Assembly (NCBI GenBank): GCA_964396595.1
Contig: CAYNFR010000038.1
Span: 1 to 25,804 of the forward strand
DNA from: CAYNFR01 sp964396595
Lineage (GTDB): Bacteria; Bacteroidota; Bacteroidia; Chitinophagales; Saprospiraceae
Reading direction: 5' to 3'
DNA: 25,804 nucleotides
The notes below the pieces were generated by a model. That model did not search any database and had not been told where the DNA came from. It saw only the letters and a program-made list of their open reading frames with translations. Below, in pieces: positions 14,690-23,826 of the stretch. The position numbers were made by a program, and so were the translations under genes. Each line of letters starts with the position of its first letter. Within the stretch, counting starts at the first letter, position 1.

Positions 14690-16267
14690 TTAACAACTCT
14701 TAAAAAAGCTTACATCCATTTCTGCCAGCTTGGCCTCTATGGCTTTGGCTGCCGGCGTAACACAAAGTCCTCCCAGATTGGTACACCTCAATGTGTGATG
14801 GATTTGATCACCAACTGCTTTCATAGTTTCTATCACTTGATCTAAAGGAATTAAATGTTCATAATTGGCCAATGCCATATTGGCGCATGTTAAGGCATTG
14901 GAAGCGGCCATGACATTTCTTCCCAGACAAGGAGCTTCGACACGATTGCCGATAGGGTCGCAAATAATTCCGAGAGAGTTTTGTAACGACAATGAAGAGG
15001 CGGCAATGCTTTGGTCTAGTGTGCCACCTTGCATCTCCACTATAGCTGCAGCGGCCATACCCCCCCCTGATCCTGTTTCTGCCATACAGCCTCCGACTTC
15101 TGCCGCAAAAGTGGCATGAGCAGCAATAAATACACCAATTAATCCAGCGGAAAGCATAGCCTTAACCAATTCATTTTCTGTCAGTGTTAATGAATCGGCA
15201 ACAGCAATCAGCGCACCCGGTAAGGCACCACAACTACCCGCTGTAGGAGCCGCAACGATCACACCCATCGAACTTTTAACTTCCATTATCGCAGTGACAT
15301 ACATCACCATTCGGTTTATCAGATCACCCCCGGCTAACTTACCATCGATATACTGTTTGTTAAATTCAGGTGATTGACTGCCCAATATACGATCGTGGTA
15401 ATGTGTTCCTGCCAAGCCTTTTTGTACAGCCTCTTTCATTATCTGAACAATCGTACGCATCTTTTCAAAAACGTCTTCTGCTGACAGATTACCTCTCTCT
15501 TTTTCATATTCTAGTGCCAATTGCCACAATGCCAAATTCTTATCCCTATTGTATTCCAGCATCTGCTCACAGGTGATGAATGGCACTGTCATATTTTTTC
15601 GCGCCATTACAGGCAATACGGGCTTTAGTTGTTTTATACATTTAACACCGCTAATGTGCTCCATCTCAGCTAAGAATGTCGAAGGGATGAATGCTTGAGA
15701 TTTAACTTCTACAAAAGTGGATGTACCTTGATGAATAGTTATCTCATCAAATGTTACAGTAGTCTTTAAAAAAACAATAATGGCCTCCGGATTATCACAA
15801 TAAATAAGTGTTTCAAAATAATCCCCCGACATCGATACAGGGACTTCATCAATCGCTACTACTTCTATCATTCCGCCACCTGTAGATATGGCGGTGAGCG
15901 ATCTCGACTCATGGGAATTGGACAAGGTGATTTTATACAAGTTAGGATGAATATTTCCAATATCTACTATATTTATGGAAACATTAATCCCTGCTTCGCT
16001 GATATGCTTTTCAGATTCCGGTAGTCTTTCATCATGGGCTTCCCAGCCCAAAAACCCACCAAAAAGACCCATGTCAGAACCCTGGCTCTTATGAGTTGTT
16101 GCTAGCGATCCATGCGGGTCAAATTCTATCAGAATATTTTTAATATTTTCATCCATGAGATCCCTACATAAACGAGCAATCCGCAGGGATGCTGCACAAT
16201 GCGAACTAGACGGCCCTCTCATTACAGGGCCAATGACATCGTTAAAAATACTTGGATAGGTAGTCAT
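14690..16267 (-). CDS. sdaA: L-serine ammonia-lyase, iron-sulfur dependent (serine dehydratase)
   Basis: 525 residues, alpha and beta parts in one chain (type 2 layout). It converts L-serine to pyruvate and ammonia with a [4Fe-4S] cluster. Cys394 (GGCMAETG), Cys436 (IICDPIGN) and Cys447 (APCLGRN) are spaced 42 and 11 residues apart, the same as the cluster ligands Cys343, Cys385 and Cys396 of the Legionella pneumophila enzyme. The final residue, Cys525, matches that enzyme's C-terminal tail cysteine, which caps the cluster. The N-terminal ASB-like domain includes VIGPVMRGPSSSHCAASLR. The chain is about 60 residues longer than E. coli SdaA, the extra length lying roughly between 140 and 230. 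It starts 7 nt after the DPP4 stop, so translation is probably coupled. Confidence 0.95.
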   Translation of the reverse strand: MTTYPSIFNDVIGPVMRGPSSSHCAASLRIARLCRDLMDENIKNILIEFDPHGSLATTHKSQGSDMGLFGGFLGWEAHDERLPESEKHISEAGINVSINIVDIGNIHPNLYKITLSNSHESRSLTAISTGGGMIEVVAIDEVPVSMSGDYFETLIYCDNPEAIIVFLKTTVTFDEITIHQGTSTFVEVKSQAFIPSTFLAEMEHISGVKCIKQLKPVLPVMARKNMTVPFITCEQMLEYNRDKNLALWQLALEYEKERGNLSAEDVFEKMRTIVQIMKEAVQKGLAGTHYHDRILGSQSPEFNKQYIDGKLAGGDLINRMVMYVTAIMEVKSSMGVIVAAPTAGSCGALPGALIAVADSLTLTENELVKAMLSAGLIGVFIAAHATFAAEVGGCMAETGSGGGMAAAAIVEMQGGTLDQSIAASSLSLQNSLGIICDPIGNRVEAPCLGRNVMAASNALTCANMALANYEHLIPLDQVIETMKAVGDQIHHTLRCTNLGGLCVTPAAKAIEAKLAEMDVSFFKSC

Positions 16268-16274
16268 GATAGAT

Positions 16275-18503
16275 TTATAAATTATTTTTCCAAAAAAGCT
16301 CCATCGTACGTCTCATGTGCAGTGTTGTATTAACACCTTGATAGATACCGTGATCTCTCATGGGATAAGACATCATACTGAAAAGTTTGTTATGTTTTAT
16401 CAATTCGTTTACTAGCATCTCAAAATTCTGATAATGAACATTATCATCTGCTGTTCCGTGCATCACTAGAAGCTTGCCCTTAAGTTTGTGCGCATGTGTC
16501 AATGGAGATCCTTCCCGGTAACCTTCGACATTGTCTGTAGGCAGACCCATATACCTCTCTTGATAAATGTTGTCATATAGTCTCTGATCTGCCACGAAAG
16601 CAATCGCAAGGGCTGATTTATAAATATCCCCATATCTGAAGATACAGTGCAAAGACATCTGTCCACCACCGCTCCAGCCCCATATACCTGTCCTCGAACC
16701 GTCGATAAATGGATAGGTGGCAAATATTTTTTTTGCGGCAGCCGCCTGATCATCGGCGGCCAATAGACCAATCTGTCTGTAAATACTCTTGCGGAAGTCT
16801 CGGCCTCTGGGTGTGCGTGTACCGCGATTATCAATACTTATGACGAGACATTGTTGATCATTAGAAAGATAATGATGCCATAAATTATCACCCGTGTTCC
16901 AATTATCCTGCACAGTAGATCCGGCTGGCTCTCCGTATACAAAAAAGAGTACTGGATATTTTTTCTGCGCATCAAAGTCTTTTGGTTTTATCATCCAAGC
17001 ATCCAGTACGACATCTCCAATATCTACTTTAAAAAATTCTTTACTGTGCAGACCGAGTGCATTGATTTTATCTTTTAAAGCAGAATTATCTTCCATCAAT
17101 TTTATTTCGGAATGGGTATTCAGATTGATAAGCGAGATACGGCGTGGGGTGGTGGAATTTTCAAAACTGTGAATAGCATATTTGGCATCTGCTGATATAT
17201 GGTATGTATGTTGACCAGCCATATTTAAAGGAGAAACTCTTTCTGCCTCTCCCATACCATCTATCCGACTGCGGTAGAGATATCGCTGCGTAAAATTTTG
17301 TGGAGAGGCAATATAATAGACATATCCACCTGCGGGGTCGATACAATTGATGTTTACAACATCAAAATCGCCCTTAGTTATTAGTTGCATTTCTTGTCCA
17401 TCACGCGATACTTTATACAGATGCGTCCAGCCATCTTTTTCGCTAGTCCAAGTGAAAGATGTGTTATTATCTAACCATACGATATTATCATGAACATCTA
17501 GAAACGCTTCATCGCGGTCGGTCAAAATGTTTTTGAGATTCATGGTTTTTGTATCCCCTATCCATACGGTATTGGTGTTTTGCAATCTGTTTAGCTGTTG
17601 AATCATAACTTCATTGCTCGCAGGTATAAAGTCCATTCGGGCAATATAATTGTTGCGTGCGTCTCCGGGTACGTTGAACCATTTGGTCTTACCTCCTTTT
17701 GAAGAAATAACACCTACTTTGACAGCGGAATTAGTCGTTCCTACTTTAGGATATGGGAGTGGAATAGGAACTGAATAATTGGAGTCCACATTGTTTATCA
17801 TATAAAAAGTGCCCACGCCTCTGGTGTCTGATTGCCAGTAAGCTATAGTTTTGCCATCAGGGCTCCATCTGAAGCCATCTCTGCAATCCAATTCTTCTTC
17901 ATAAACCCAGTCAAATGTGCCATTGATAATATGATCACCGCCATCTTTTGTTAATTGAGTAATTTTTCCTGTGGCAATGTCTTCGACATAGATATTTAAT
18001 TTACTCACATAAGCCACTCTACTACCATCGGGAGAGAATTTTGCAAACATTAGGCTTGCTTCTTCTAGGCTGCGCCCAAGTTTAATTAATTTTCCGGAAG
18101 TAATATCTAGCACCCAATAATCACCGCGGGTGTTGTATCGCCACACCTTGCGGGTATTAGTAAAAACCAGGAGCTTTTGATTATCTGCTGACCAAATATA
18201 ATCATCAACGCTTAGTGGTTTTGTTGCGTTTTTTGGATGTAATTGATTGGCATTTACAAGAACTGTTTTTGTTCCGCTCATAACATCATAGCGCACGATG
18301 TCATATCCCTTTGCATCCGCATTATATTCAAGTGTGGAATAACTTTCATTATCTTTCATCCACCGCAGCTGGCCTATGCCTTTTGGCCTGTAAAGGCCAT
18401 TAGTATAAATATCCTCTAATGTGAGTATATTGTTTTGAGCAAAAGATTGACTTGCTATAACCAAAGTTAAGAAGATGATTGCCAATACGTGTTTAAAGAT
18501 CAT
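16275..18503 (-). CDS. Dipeptidyl peptidase IV-type serine peptidase (S9B)
   Basis: 742 residues with signal peptide MIFKHVLAIIFLTLVIASQS, cleaved near residue 22 (SFAQ). An eight-bladed propeller (about 30-500) is followed by an alpha/beta-hydrolase domain. The triad is Ser611 in GWGWSGGGQMS, Asp686 in HGTADDNVHY and His718 in RDHGIYQG. The glutamates that grip the substrate N-terminus are in DWVYEEELDCRDG (Glu202-204). The enzyme releases X-Pro or X-Ala dipeptides from peptide N-termini in the periplasm. The nucleophile elbow is GWSGGG instead of the mammalian GWSYGG. It is placed between GH95 (19 nt upstream) and sdaA (7 nt downstream), which suggests co-transcription. Confidence 0.95.
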   Translation of the reverse strand: MIFKHVLAIIFLTLVIASQSFAQNNILTLEDIYTNGLYRPKGIGQLRWMKDNESYSTLEYNADAKGYDIVRYDVMSGTKTVLVNANQLHPKNATKPLSVDDYIWSADNQKLLVFTNTRKVWRYNTRGDYWVLDITSGKLIKLGRSLEEASLMFAKFSPDGSRVAYVSKLNIYVEDIATGKITQLTKDGGDHIINGTFDWVYEEELDCRDGFRWSPDGKTIAYWQSDTRGVGTFYMINNVDSNYSVPIPLPYPKVGTTNSAVKVGVISSKGGKTKWFNVPGDARNNYIARMDFIPASNEVMIQQLNRLQNTNTVWIGDTKTMNLKNILTDRDEAFLDVHDNIVWLDNNTSFTWTSEKDGWTHLYKVSRDGQEMQLITKGDFDVVNINCIDPAGGYVYYIASPQNFTQRYLYRSRIDGMGEAERVSPLNMAGQHTYHISADAKYAIHSFENSTTPRRISLINLNTHSEIKLMEDNSALKDKINALGLHSKEFFKVDIGDVVLDAWMIKPKDFDAQKKYPVLFFVYGEPAGSTVQDNWNTGDNLWHHYLSNDQQCLVISIDNRGTRTPRGRDFRKSIYRQIGLLAADDQAAAAKKIFATYPFIDGSRTGIWGWSGGGQMSLHCIFRYGDIYKSALAIAFVADQRLYDNIYQERYMGLPTDNVEGYREGSPLTHAHKLKGKLLVMHGTADDNVHYQNFEMLVNELIKHNKLFSMMSYPMRDHGIYQGVNTTLHMRRTMELFWKNNL

Positions 18504-18522
18504 TTTTAATATTTTAAATGTT

Positions 18523-21084
18523 TTATTGCAATTTGATAGTGTAATTGTTTCCTTTTAGAGTTAAAAACTCAACTAGTCCATTTGGTAATATTTCGTAAGC
18601 TATACTTTTTCCATTACTACTTATCTCTAATCCGGGCATGTATTCAAGTCTGCACATCGCACCGGCATTGGATGAAACAATTAATTCTTTAATTGTTTTG
18701 TTCTCCCATGTGAAATTAAGTACAAATGCACCTCTCGCACATACGCCTTTAAATGAACCTTCAGCCCATTCATCCGGCAAGGCTGGCAATATTTTAATAA
18801 AACCGTCATGGGACTGAACTAGCATTTCAGAAATAGCTGCCGTCACACCAAATGACCCATCAACCTGCAAGGATCTGAAACACATGGCAAATAAAGAACT
18901 ACAACATTGTTCTTTGAGATATCCTTTGTAAATCCTGTTGGCTCTATCCCCGTCACCGAGTCTGGCCCATAATGCCATTTTCCAGGCTCGTGCAAAGCCG
19001 GTTGACGCATCACCCCTCTCTTCCAGAACTTTTTTATAAGCCTCAATTAACTCAGGCGTTCTTTTTTCGTTTAATACCATACCCGGAAATAGTCCGTACA
19101 TGTGTGAAAAATGTCTATGCTTTTCTTCGAGTGATGTCCAGTCATCAGTCCATTCTTGCAGTGAGCCATCCTTGCCGATCTGTGGGGGAACTAATTTTTC
19201 CTTTGCCTCTCTGACCTGTTGAACTAGCACACTTTCTTTTTCTAAGATAAACGCTGCTTCCAGATAGTATCCGAAAAGGTCGTAAAGTATTTGCATATCA
19301 ATCGAGGAACCAGCACATATAGTTGTGCCTTCTCTAAAGCCGGCGGTCACTTCATCAAAGTAAGGTTTGTTACCGCCACTATTCGGAAAGTTCTCCGGAG
19401 AGGTTGATGGATTGGTTACCAGCCATTTACCATTGGGATGTGGGACCAAGAAGTCTATAAAAAATTGGACTGAACCTTCAATAATAGGGAATGCTTCCTT
19501 AAGAAAATCAAGATCTAATGTATAGAGATAATGCTCCCATAAATGTGTACAGAGCCAGGCACCTCCTACTGTAAATGTTCCCCAAGTCGGACCGTCCATC
19601 GGCGCAGCTACTCGGTATAGATCGGTGTTTTGATGAAAGACCCAACCACGAGCACCATAATGTTCGCGAGCAACTTGAGAGCCTTGATCCATCAACTCAC
19701 GGATCATTCTTATAAGTGGTTCTGCGCACTCGGAAAGATTGCCACTTTCTACAGGCCAATAATTCATCTGTGTATTGATATTGGTCGTGTACTTAGAATC
19801 CCAAGAAGGATTCATATTGTCATTCCAGATACCTTGTAAATTAGCAGGCTCTGTCCCTGGTCTTGATGATGCGATCATAAGGTATCTGCCAAACTGATAA
19901 CTCAATGCTGCCAATGAGGGATCAGGGGATATTTGAATCTTTATAATTCTATCGGTAGTGGTTAAAAAAGAATTAAGGGTATTAGATAACTTTAGTTCTA
20001 CTCTATCAAAATATTCTTGATGATCTTTAAGAGCCGCATCCATTAATTGCTCTTTGGTTTTTTTTGAAAGAACTTTTAAGTATTCATCATTCCTTTGTTT
20101 TGGATCAGCACTTAAATCTTTATAGTTAACAAAATTGGTCGCTGCAAAAAAGTAGAGTGTGACCGCGTCCGCATTTTCAATAATTAAATCTACACCTTCT
20201 GTCCTTGTCGTACCTCCTTCTGGAATGGCCTTAATTCTAGCTTCATATCGTATTTTACCCTCGACACCTAAGTAATCTGTCGATTTGCCTGTGAGGGTTA
20301 AACCATCTTTATCGAGAGGATCCATTTGAAAATAGTCAGTACCATAGTTAGAATGAGCTTGATTTCTCTCACCGCGAAGATTGGCCTTTAACGAAACTTG
20401 GCCGGGTTTGTCAGCTGTGATGCGCACTGCTATAAATTGGTCAGGTGCAGAAGCAAATACTTCTCTTACATAGTTGACACCTTTGGCGGTATAGCTTACA
20501 CCTGCTATGCCTTCCTGAAGATTCAACCATCTCGCGTAATTACTAACACTATCCTGATAATCAAAGAATAAATGTAGGTTTGCGAGACTTTGATATTTCA
20601 TTTGCTCAACAGGATAGCCCATGAGATGGCGGCCGAATTTATTATGGGCTTCAAGGAATTTTTCTTTAAAAACTAAATCTTGAATTTCAGTGAGAACCTT
20701 GTAAGCTCCATTTACTACTGTGTTGTATGGCCCCCCTGACCAATAGGTTTCTTCATTTAATTGAATCCTCTCTTCTCCTGCTTTACCAAAAACCATCGCT
20801 CCAAGTCGCCCATTTCCTACCGGCAATGCTTCATCCCATTTTTCGGCCGGCGCATCGTACCATAATAAAGTCGCAGGATCAAATGCTTTAGCCATTATTT
20901 TGTCATAAACGGTCTCCGATTGTCCGGAAATGTTTATACTAATCAGTAGTATACAAAAAATAAATAGAAGATTTATAACATTCCTTTCTGAGTCATGCTC
21001 GCTAGTTATAATATGATTCTGCGGAAAGTATTGTCGGTAGGCAGTGAGTAGCTTTAGTCGCGCCAATCTTTCTTTTCTTAGCAT
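18523..21084 (-). CDS. GH95 alpha-L-fucosidase (exported)
   Basis: I give the start at the internal ATG (21084, 853 residues); the frame is open to an ATG at 21207 (894 residues). Neither fits well: the signal-peptide core NLLFIFCILLISINISGQ begins about 38 residues after the 21084 ATG. GH95 signature segments are clear: LPVGNGRLGAMVFGKAGEER, YTTNINTQMNYWP, NPSTSPENFP and QVDGSFGV. In 894-residue numbering Asn476, Asn478, Glu605 and Asp783 match the catalytic residues N421, N423, E566 and D766 of Bifidobacterium AfcA, an inverting 1,2-alpha-L-fucosidase. Some GH95 enzymes act on alpha-L-galactosides instead. It is the first gene of a likely operon with DPP4 and sdaA. Confidence 0.9.
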   Translation of the reverse strand: MLRKERLARLKLLTAYRQYFPQNHIITSEHDSERNVINLLFIFCILLISINISGQSETVYDKIMAKAFDPATLLWYDAPAEKWDEALPVGNGRLGAMVFGKAGEERIQLNEETYWSGGPYNTVVNGAYKVLTEIQDLVFKEKFLEAHNKFGRHLMGYPVEQMKYQSLANLHLFFDYQDSVSNYARWLNLQEGIAGVSYTAKGVNYVREVFASAPDQFIAVRITADKPGQVSLKANLRGERNQAHSNYGTDYFQMDPLDKDGLTLTGKSTDYLGVEGKIRYEARIKAIPEGGTTRTEGVDLIIENADAVTLYFFAATNFVNYKDLSADPKQRNDEYLKVLSKKTKEQLMDAALKDHQEYFDRVELKLSNTLNSFLTTTDRIIKIQISPDPSLAALSYQFGRYLMIASSRPGTEPANLQGIWNDNMNPSWDSKYTTNINTQMNYWPVESGNLSECAEPLIRMIRELMDQGSQVAREHYGARGWVFHQNTDLYRVAAPMDGPTWGTFTVGGAWLCTHLWEHYLYTLDLDFLKEAFPIIEGSVQFFIDFLVPHPNGKWLVTNPSTSPENFPNSGGNKPYFDEVTAGFREGTTICAGSSIDMQILYDLFGYYLEAAFILEKESVLVQQVREAKEKLVPPQIGKDGSLQEWTDDWTSLEEKHRHFSHMYGLFPGMVLNEKRTPELIEAYKKVLEERGDASTGFARAWKMALWARLGDGDRANRIYKGYLKEQCCSSLFAMCFRSLQVDGSFGVTAAISEMLVQSHDGFIKILPALPDEWAEGSFKGVCARGAFVLNFTWENKTIKELIVSSNAGAMCRLEYMPGLEISSNGKSIAYEILPNGLVEFLTLKGNNYTIKLQ

Positions 21085-21453
21085 CAAGTAAATATTCTTT
21101 AATGGTCTGTAAGGGGCTATTGTTGATAGCGTAGGAATCGAGAAGATAGGGTATGGTGGGGGGGTAACCGAAGATTTGATCTGAGTAAAGTTGTCTGATA
21201 CTTTCATTTCGAAGTAGTCTAAGATAAGTCGAGGTAATTTAATGAAATTCAGATAAAAGTACGATCGCCCTCTGCCAATTTCTGCTCTAAACGCGGATTT
21301 TCGATGATTTTAAGGCTTTAGTATTGTAAATCCTGATGTCTATGGTGCTGATCGCTTTAAAGACCGCTTAAACATATCGCTATTTATACATTATATTTGA
21401 TATTTACGCAAATGATTTCTCGAGTATACATGTGGTCTTTATAAAATGAGACG

Positions 21454-21855
21454 TCATTTTTTTTGGTCATTTACTTCAATAAGATCCCATAAATTACCAT
21501 ATAAGTCCTGAAACACTGCCACTATACCATATGCATGATTTTCTGGTGGTCTAACAATCGTTACCTGTCTTAGTAGCAATTTATCGTAGTCACGATAGAA
21601 GTCGTCAGTATAAAGAAATAGAAAAACCCTTCCACCTGATTGATTGCCAATGCTTGCTTTTTGTCTCTCATTGGAAGCCTTAGCTAAAAGTAATGAACAT
21701 TCTGTTGATCCAGGTGGTGCGACAATCACCCATCTTTTGTCTTCACTGAGCTGAGTATCCTCTATGAGTTCAAAATCCAATTTATTGGTGTAGAACTCAA
21801 TTGCATCATCATAATCTTCAACTACCAAAGCTACATGAGCTATTCTTTGGTGCAT
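21454..21855 (-). CDS. VOC (glyoxalase/bleomycin resistance) family protein
   Basis: 133 residues, one vicinal-oxygen-chelate domain made of two beta-alpha-beta-beta-beta modules. The start RIAHVALVVEDYDDAIEFYT, with His7 at a metal-ligand position, and the closing FQDLYGNLWDLIEV, with a glutamate in the second-module ligand position, are typical. Length is normal for a single-domain enzyme. Substrate cannot be told. The ATG is preceded at 2 nt by TATCTTTA, one mismatch from a -7 box, and a 16-bp palindrome lies 26 bp upstream. It ends 246 bp before the GH95 frame and is probably separate from that operon. Confidence 0.88.
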   Translation of the reverse strand: MHQRIAHVALVVEDYDDAIEFYTNKLDFELIEDTQLSEDKRWVIVAPPGSTECSLLLAKASNERQKASIGNQSGGRVFLFLYTDDFYRDYDKLLLRQVTIVRPPENHAYGIVAVFQDLYGNLWDLIEVNDQKK

Positions 21856-21880
21856 AATAAAGATAGGTTTTGCCTTTTTG

Positions 21881-21896
21881 TTTAAAAGCTTTTAAA
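21881..21896. promoter_or_regulatory. 16-bp perfect palindrome upstream of the VOC gene
   Basis: TTTAAAAG-CTTTTAAA, centred about 33 bp before the VOC start codon. It could be an operator for that gene; AT-rich palindromes also arise by chance. Confidence 0.3.
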
Positions 21897-21954
21897 ATTA
21901 TAAAGGTAAACGATATTTCTATACTTGTCCACATCTAATGGCAAGGGTTAGTAG

Positions 21955-21983
21955 GAAAAAAATACAATTGTATTCCTTTTTTT
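21955..21983. repeat. AT-rich inverted repeat with flanking A-run and T-run
   Basis: AATACAATTGTATT is a perfect 14-bp palindrome. The preceding A-run can pair with the following run of seven T past a CC bulge. It is terminator-like in both directions but lies between divergent genes, where a terminator is not expected. Confidence 0.35.
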
Positions 21984-22112
21984 GATCTATTAGGTCTGAT
22001 CCCTGAATGCCTTCTATGCAGGAGCGTGCCTACTTCCAGCTGACTTGACTGAATAATTTCTATTATTATATCGGTATTCGTTAACCAAATAAAAGCATTC
22101 AGACTCAGGTCA

Positions 22113-22126
22113 ATTGATTAATCAAT
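22113..22126. promoter_or_regulatory. 14-bp perfect palindrome upstream of DUF1304
   Basis: ATTGATTAATCAAT, about 185 bp before the DUF1304 ATG. Its half-sites (ATTGAT/ATCAAT) are the same words as in the palindrome before the MarR gene, but in the opposite order and with other spacing. Confidence 0.25.
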
Positions 22127-22310
22127 CAGATAGTTTATCAATGCGATTTTACTGTTTCAATTCTATCTTCGGAACATTGACAGAAATGGTGAAGGGCCGA
22201 CAGATGACTGATTGATATTTGTGAGTCATAATTCATAATAAATGGTAAGCAATATATCTTTAACTTTATGGCATATTGACTACTATTTTTAATCTTATAA
22301 ACGGTTCTTT

Positions 22311-22676
22311 ATGTCTCTTCTTGCTACTATATTGATCATCATAGTTATCATACAACATCTGTTTTTTATGTATTTCGAAATGTTCGCTTGGGAAACCATC
22401 GGTAGAAAGGTGTTCAGGGGGTTTCCGAAAGAGTTGTTTCCTGCGACGCGTACCTTAGCCGCCAATCAAGGACTGTATAATGGTTTTCTCGCTGCGGGCT
22501 TGGTCTGGACATTCTTTATTGAAGATCCGGTATGGCGCTTTAACGTATCAGTTTTCTTTTTAAGTTGTGTCTTTGTGGCGGGTCTTTATGGCGGCTGGAG
22601 TGTTAACAAACGGGTCTTTATGATCCAGGGATTGCCAGCGTTGTTTGCTTTACTTTTGTTGTATTTGGCGATATGA
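22311..22676 (+). CDS. DUF1304 small membrane protein
   Basis: 121 residues with four predicted membrane helices (about 4-24, 52-70, 76-94, 101-120). The first loop carries the DUF1304 pattern: YFEMFAWETIGRKVFRGFPK, then TRTLAANQGLYNGFLAAGLVW. The family is widespread in bacteria as a small inner-membrane protein of unknown function. Length is normal. It stands alone, with 455 bp upstream and 209 bp downstream free of genes. The sequence just before the ATG has no SD site or good -7 box. Confidence 0.9.
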   Translation: MSLLATILIIIVIIQHLFFMYFEMFAWETIGRKVFRGFPKELFPATRTLAANQGLYNGFLAAGLVWTFFIEDPVWRFNVSVFFLSCVFVAGLYGGWSVNKRVFMIQGLPALFALLLLYLAI

Positions 22677-22873
22677 GTTGCTGATTTTAAACTATCCATT
22701 GGCGCTACATTCGTCTTGACGATAACAGTCTATTCAATTAGCGATATTGTTAGAAAAACTTTATGTTATTTTTACATCCGACAGCAAATTGGTTAATAGT
22801 TTCAATAAGATATTGCCATAAAACAACCAGCCTGCTGTCCGACCAAATACGTTCTAATTGACAGAATTCAGAC

Positions 22874-22881
22874 TATATTCG
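22874..22881 (+). promoter_or_regulatory. Near-consensus -7 box before the DUF6265-YCII gene
   Basis: TATATTCG differs from TAnnTTTG at one position and ends 4 nt before the ATG. No TTG is found at the usual spacing upstream (one lies 13 bp away). Confidence 0.3.
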
Positions 22882-22885
22882 GACG

Positions 22886-23746
22886 ATGAAGTACTTTTTT
22901 GCTTTTTTATGTCTCTTGACAGCTGATTTGGTATTTGCTCAAATACACACAGCTGAGTTTCTGGTCGGTACTTGGAAAGTTCAGAATAGAGAGGTGTATG
23001 AACGTTGGGATAAGCTCAATGACTTTCATCTCAAAGGCATATCATATAAGATTGTTGGAGGTGCAATACACATTAGTGAGTATCTTGATATACAATTAGC
23101 TGATGAAAAACTAATGTACACAGCTACCGTATTAAATCAGAATCAAGGTCGGGGAATTAGCTTTGGGCATATACCCAATGATAGTTTAGTAGTATTTGAA
23201 AATATGGAGCATGATTTTCCTAAACGGATCGCCTATCACTATCGTTCAGATAGCTCTGTCTATGTACAAGTCTCTGATGGAGGAAAGCGAGGATTCGGAT
23301 ATATTATGTATAAAACTGGGCAGAAGACTATTGATCATTCTTCCGGCATCGCCAATCCCAATTATGACCCAAAACTAGCCGAACAATATGAAGCGGATGA
23401 TTATGGCATGAAAAGCTATGTATTGGTAGTTCTTAAGACAGGCTCTAATACTACGCAGGATCAGGAATTGATCAGAGCAAGCTTTCAGGGGCATATGGAT
23501 AATATAAATAAGCTCGTGAGTCAGGGGAATTTAATAGTGGCAGGCCCAATGGCAAAAAACGATCAAACATACAGGGGAATTTTCATTCTAAATGTAAAGA
23601 CGTATGAAGAAGCTAGAATTCTGATTAGCGAGGACAAGGCGATTGAGCTGGGATTGCTGGATTATGAATTATATACTTGGTATGGTTCTGCTGCATTATC
23701 AGGTTATCTAGAGTTAGCGGATAAAATCTGGAAGATTAAACCTTGA
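22886..23746 (+). CDS. Exported DUF6265-YCII fusion protein
   Basis: 286 residues. Signal peptide MKYFFAFLCLLTADLVFAQ, cleaved near residue 19. The first domain (about 22-145) has the DUF6265 pattern: FLVGTWKVQNREVYERWDKL, then FENMEHDFPKRIAYHY and a closing GFGYIMYK strand. A linker of about 30 residues leads to a YCII-like domain (about 175-275): YVLVVLKTG, FQGHMDNINKLVSQGNLIVA, GPMAKNDQTYRGIFIL and a SEDKAIELG turn, matching the H...AGP...DPxxxxG layout of YCII. YCII domains are ferredoxin-like and bind small aromatic or chlorinated ligands in a few studied cases. Function is unknown; both parts should be periplasmic. It stands alone. Confidence 0.78.
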   Translation: MKYFFAFLCLLTADLVFAQIHTAEFLVGTWKVQNREVYERWDKLNDFHLKGISYKIVGGAIHISEYLDIQLADEKLMYTATVLNQNQGRGISFGHIPNDSLVVFENMEHDFPKRIAYHYRSDSSVYVQVSDGGKRGFGYIMYKTGQKTIDHSSGIANPNYDPKLAEQYEADDYGMKSYVLVVLKTGSNTTQDQELIRASFQGHMDNINKLVSQGNLIVAGPMAKNDQTYRGIFILNVKTYEEARILISEDKAIELGLLDYELYTWYGSAALSGYLELADKIWKIKP

Positions 23747-23826
23747 GTGATGTAGTGGTGATTAATTGTAATTAATTGTAATGGTATACACGAGCACTAA
23801 ATTCTTTAAGATTATATTACACTTTT

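Larger units (their letters stand above)
21856..22310. other. 455-bp gene-free region between divergent genes
   Basis: No convincing reading frame on either strand. It separates the minus-strand VOC gene from the plus-strand DUF1304 gene and so should hold both promoters. It contains three palindromic AT-rich elements, listed separately, and an 11-nt match (CTGATTGATAT, 22208-22218) to half of the palindrome upstream of the MarR gene. Confidence 0.6.

Noticed and set aside
21392..21399. Exact TAnnTTTG (TATATTTG) on the + strand
   Set aside because: It points into the 3' end of a minus-strand gene with no plus-strand reading frame and no -33 element. An antisense RNA is possible but unsupported.
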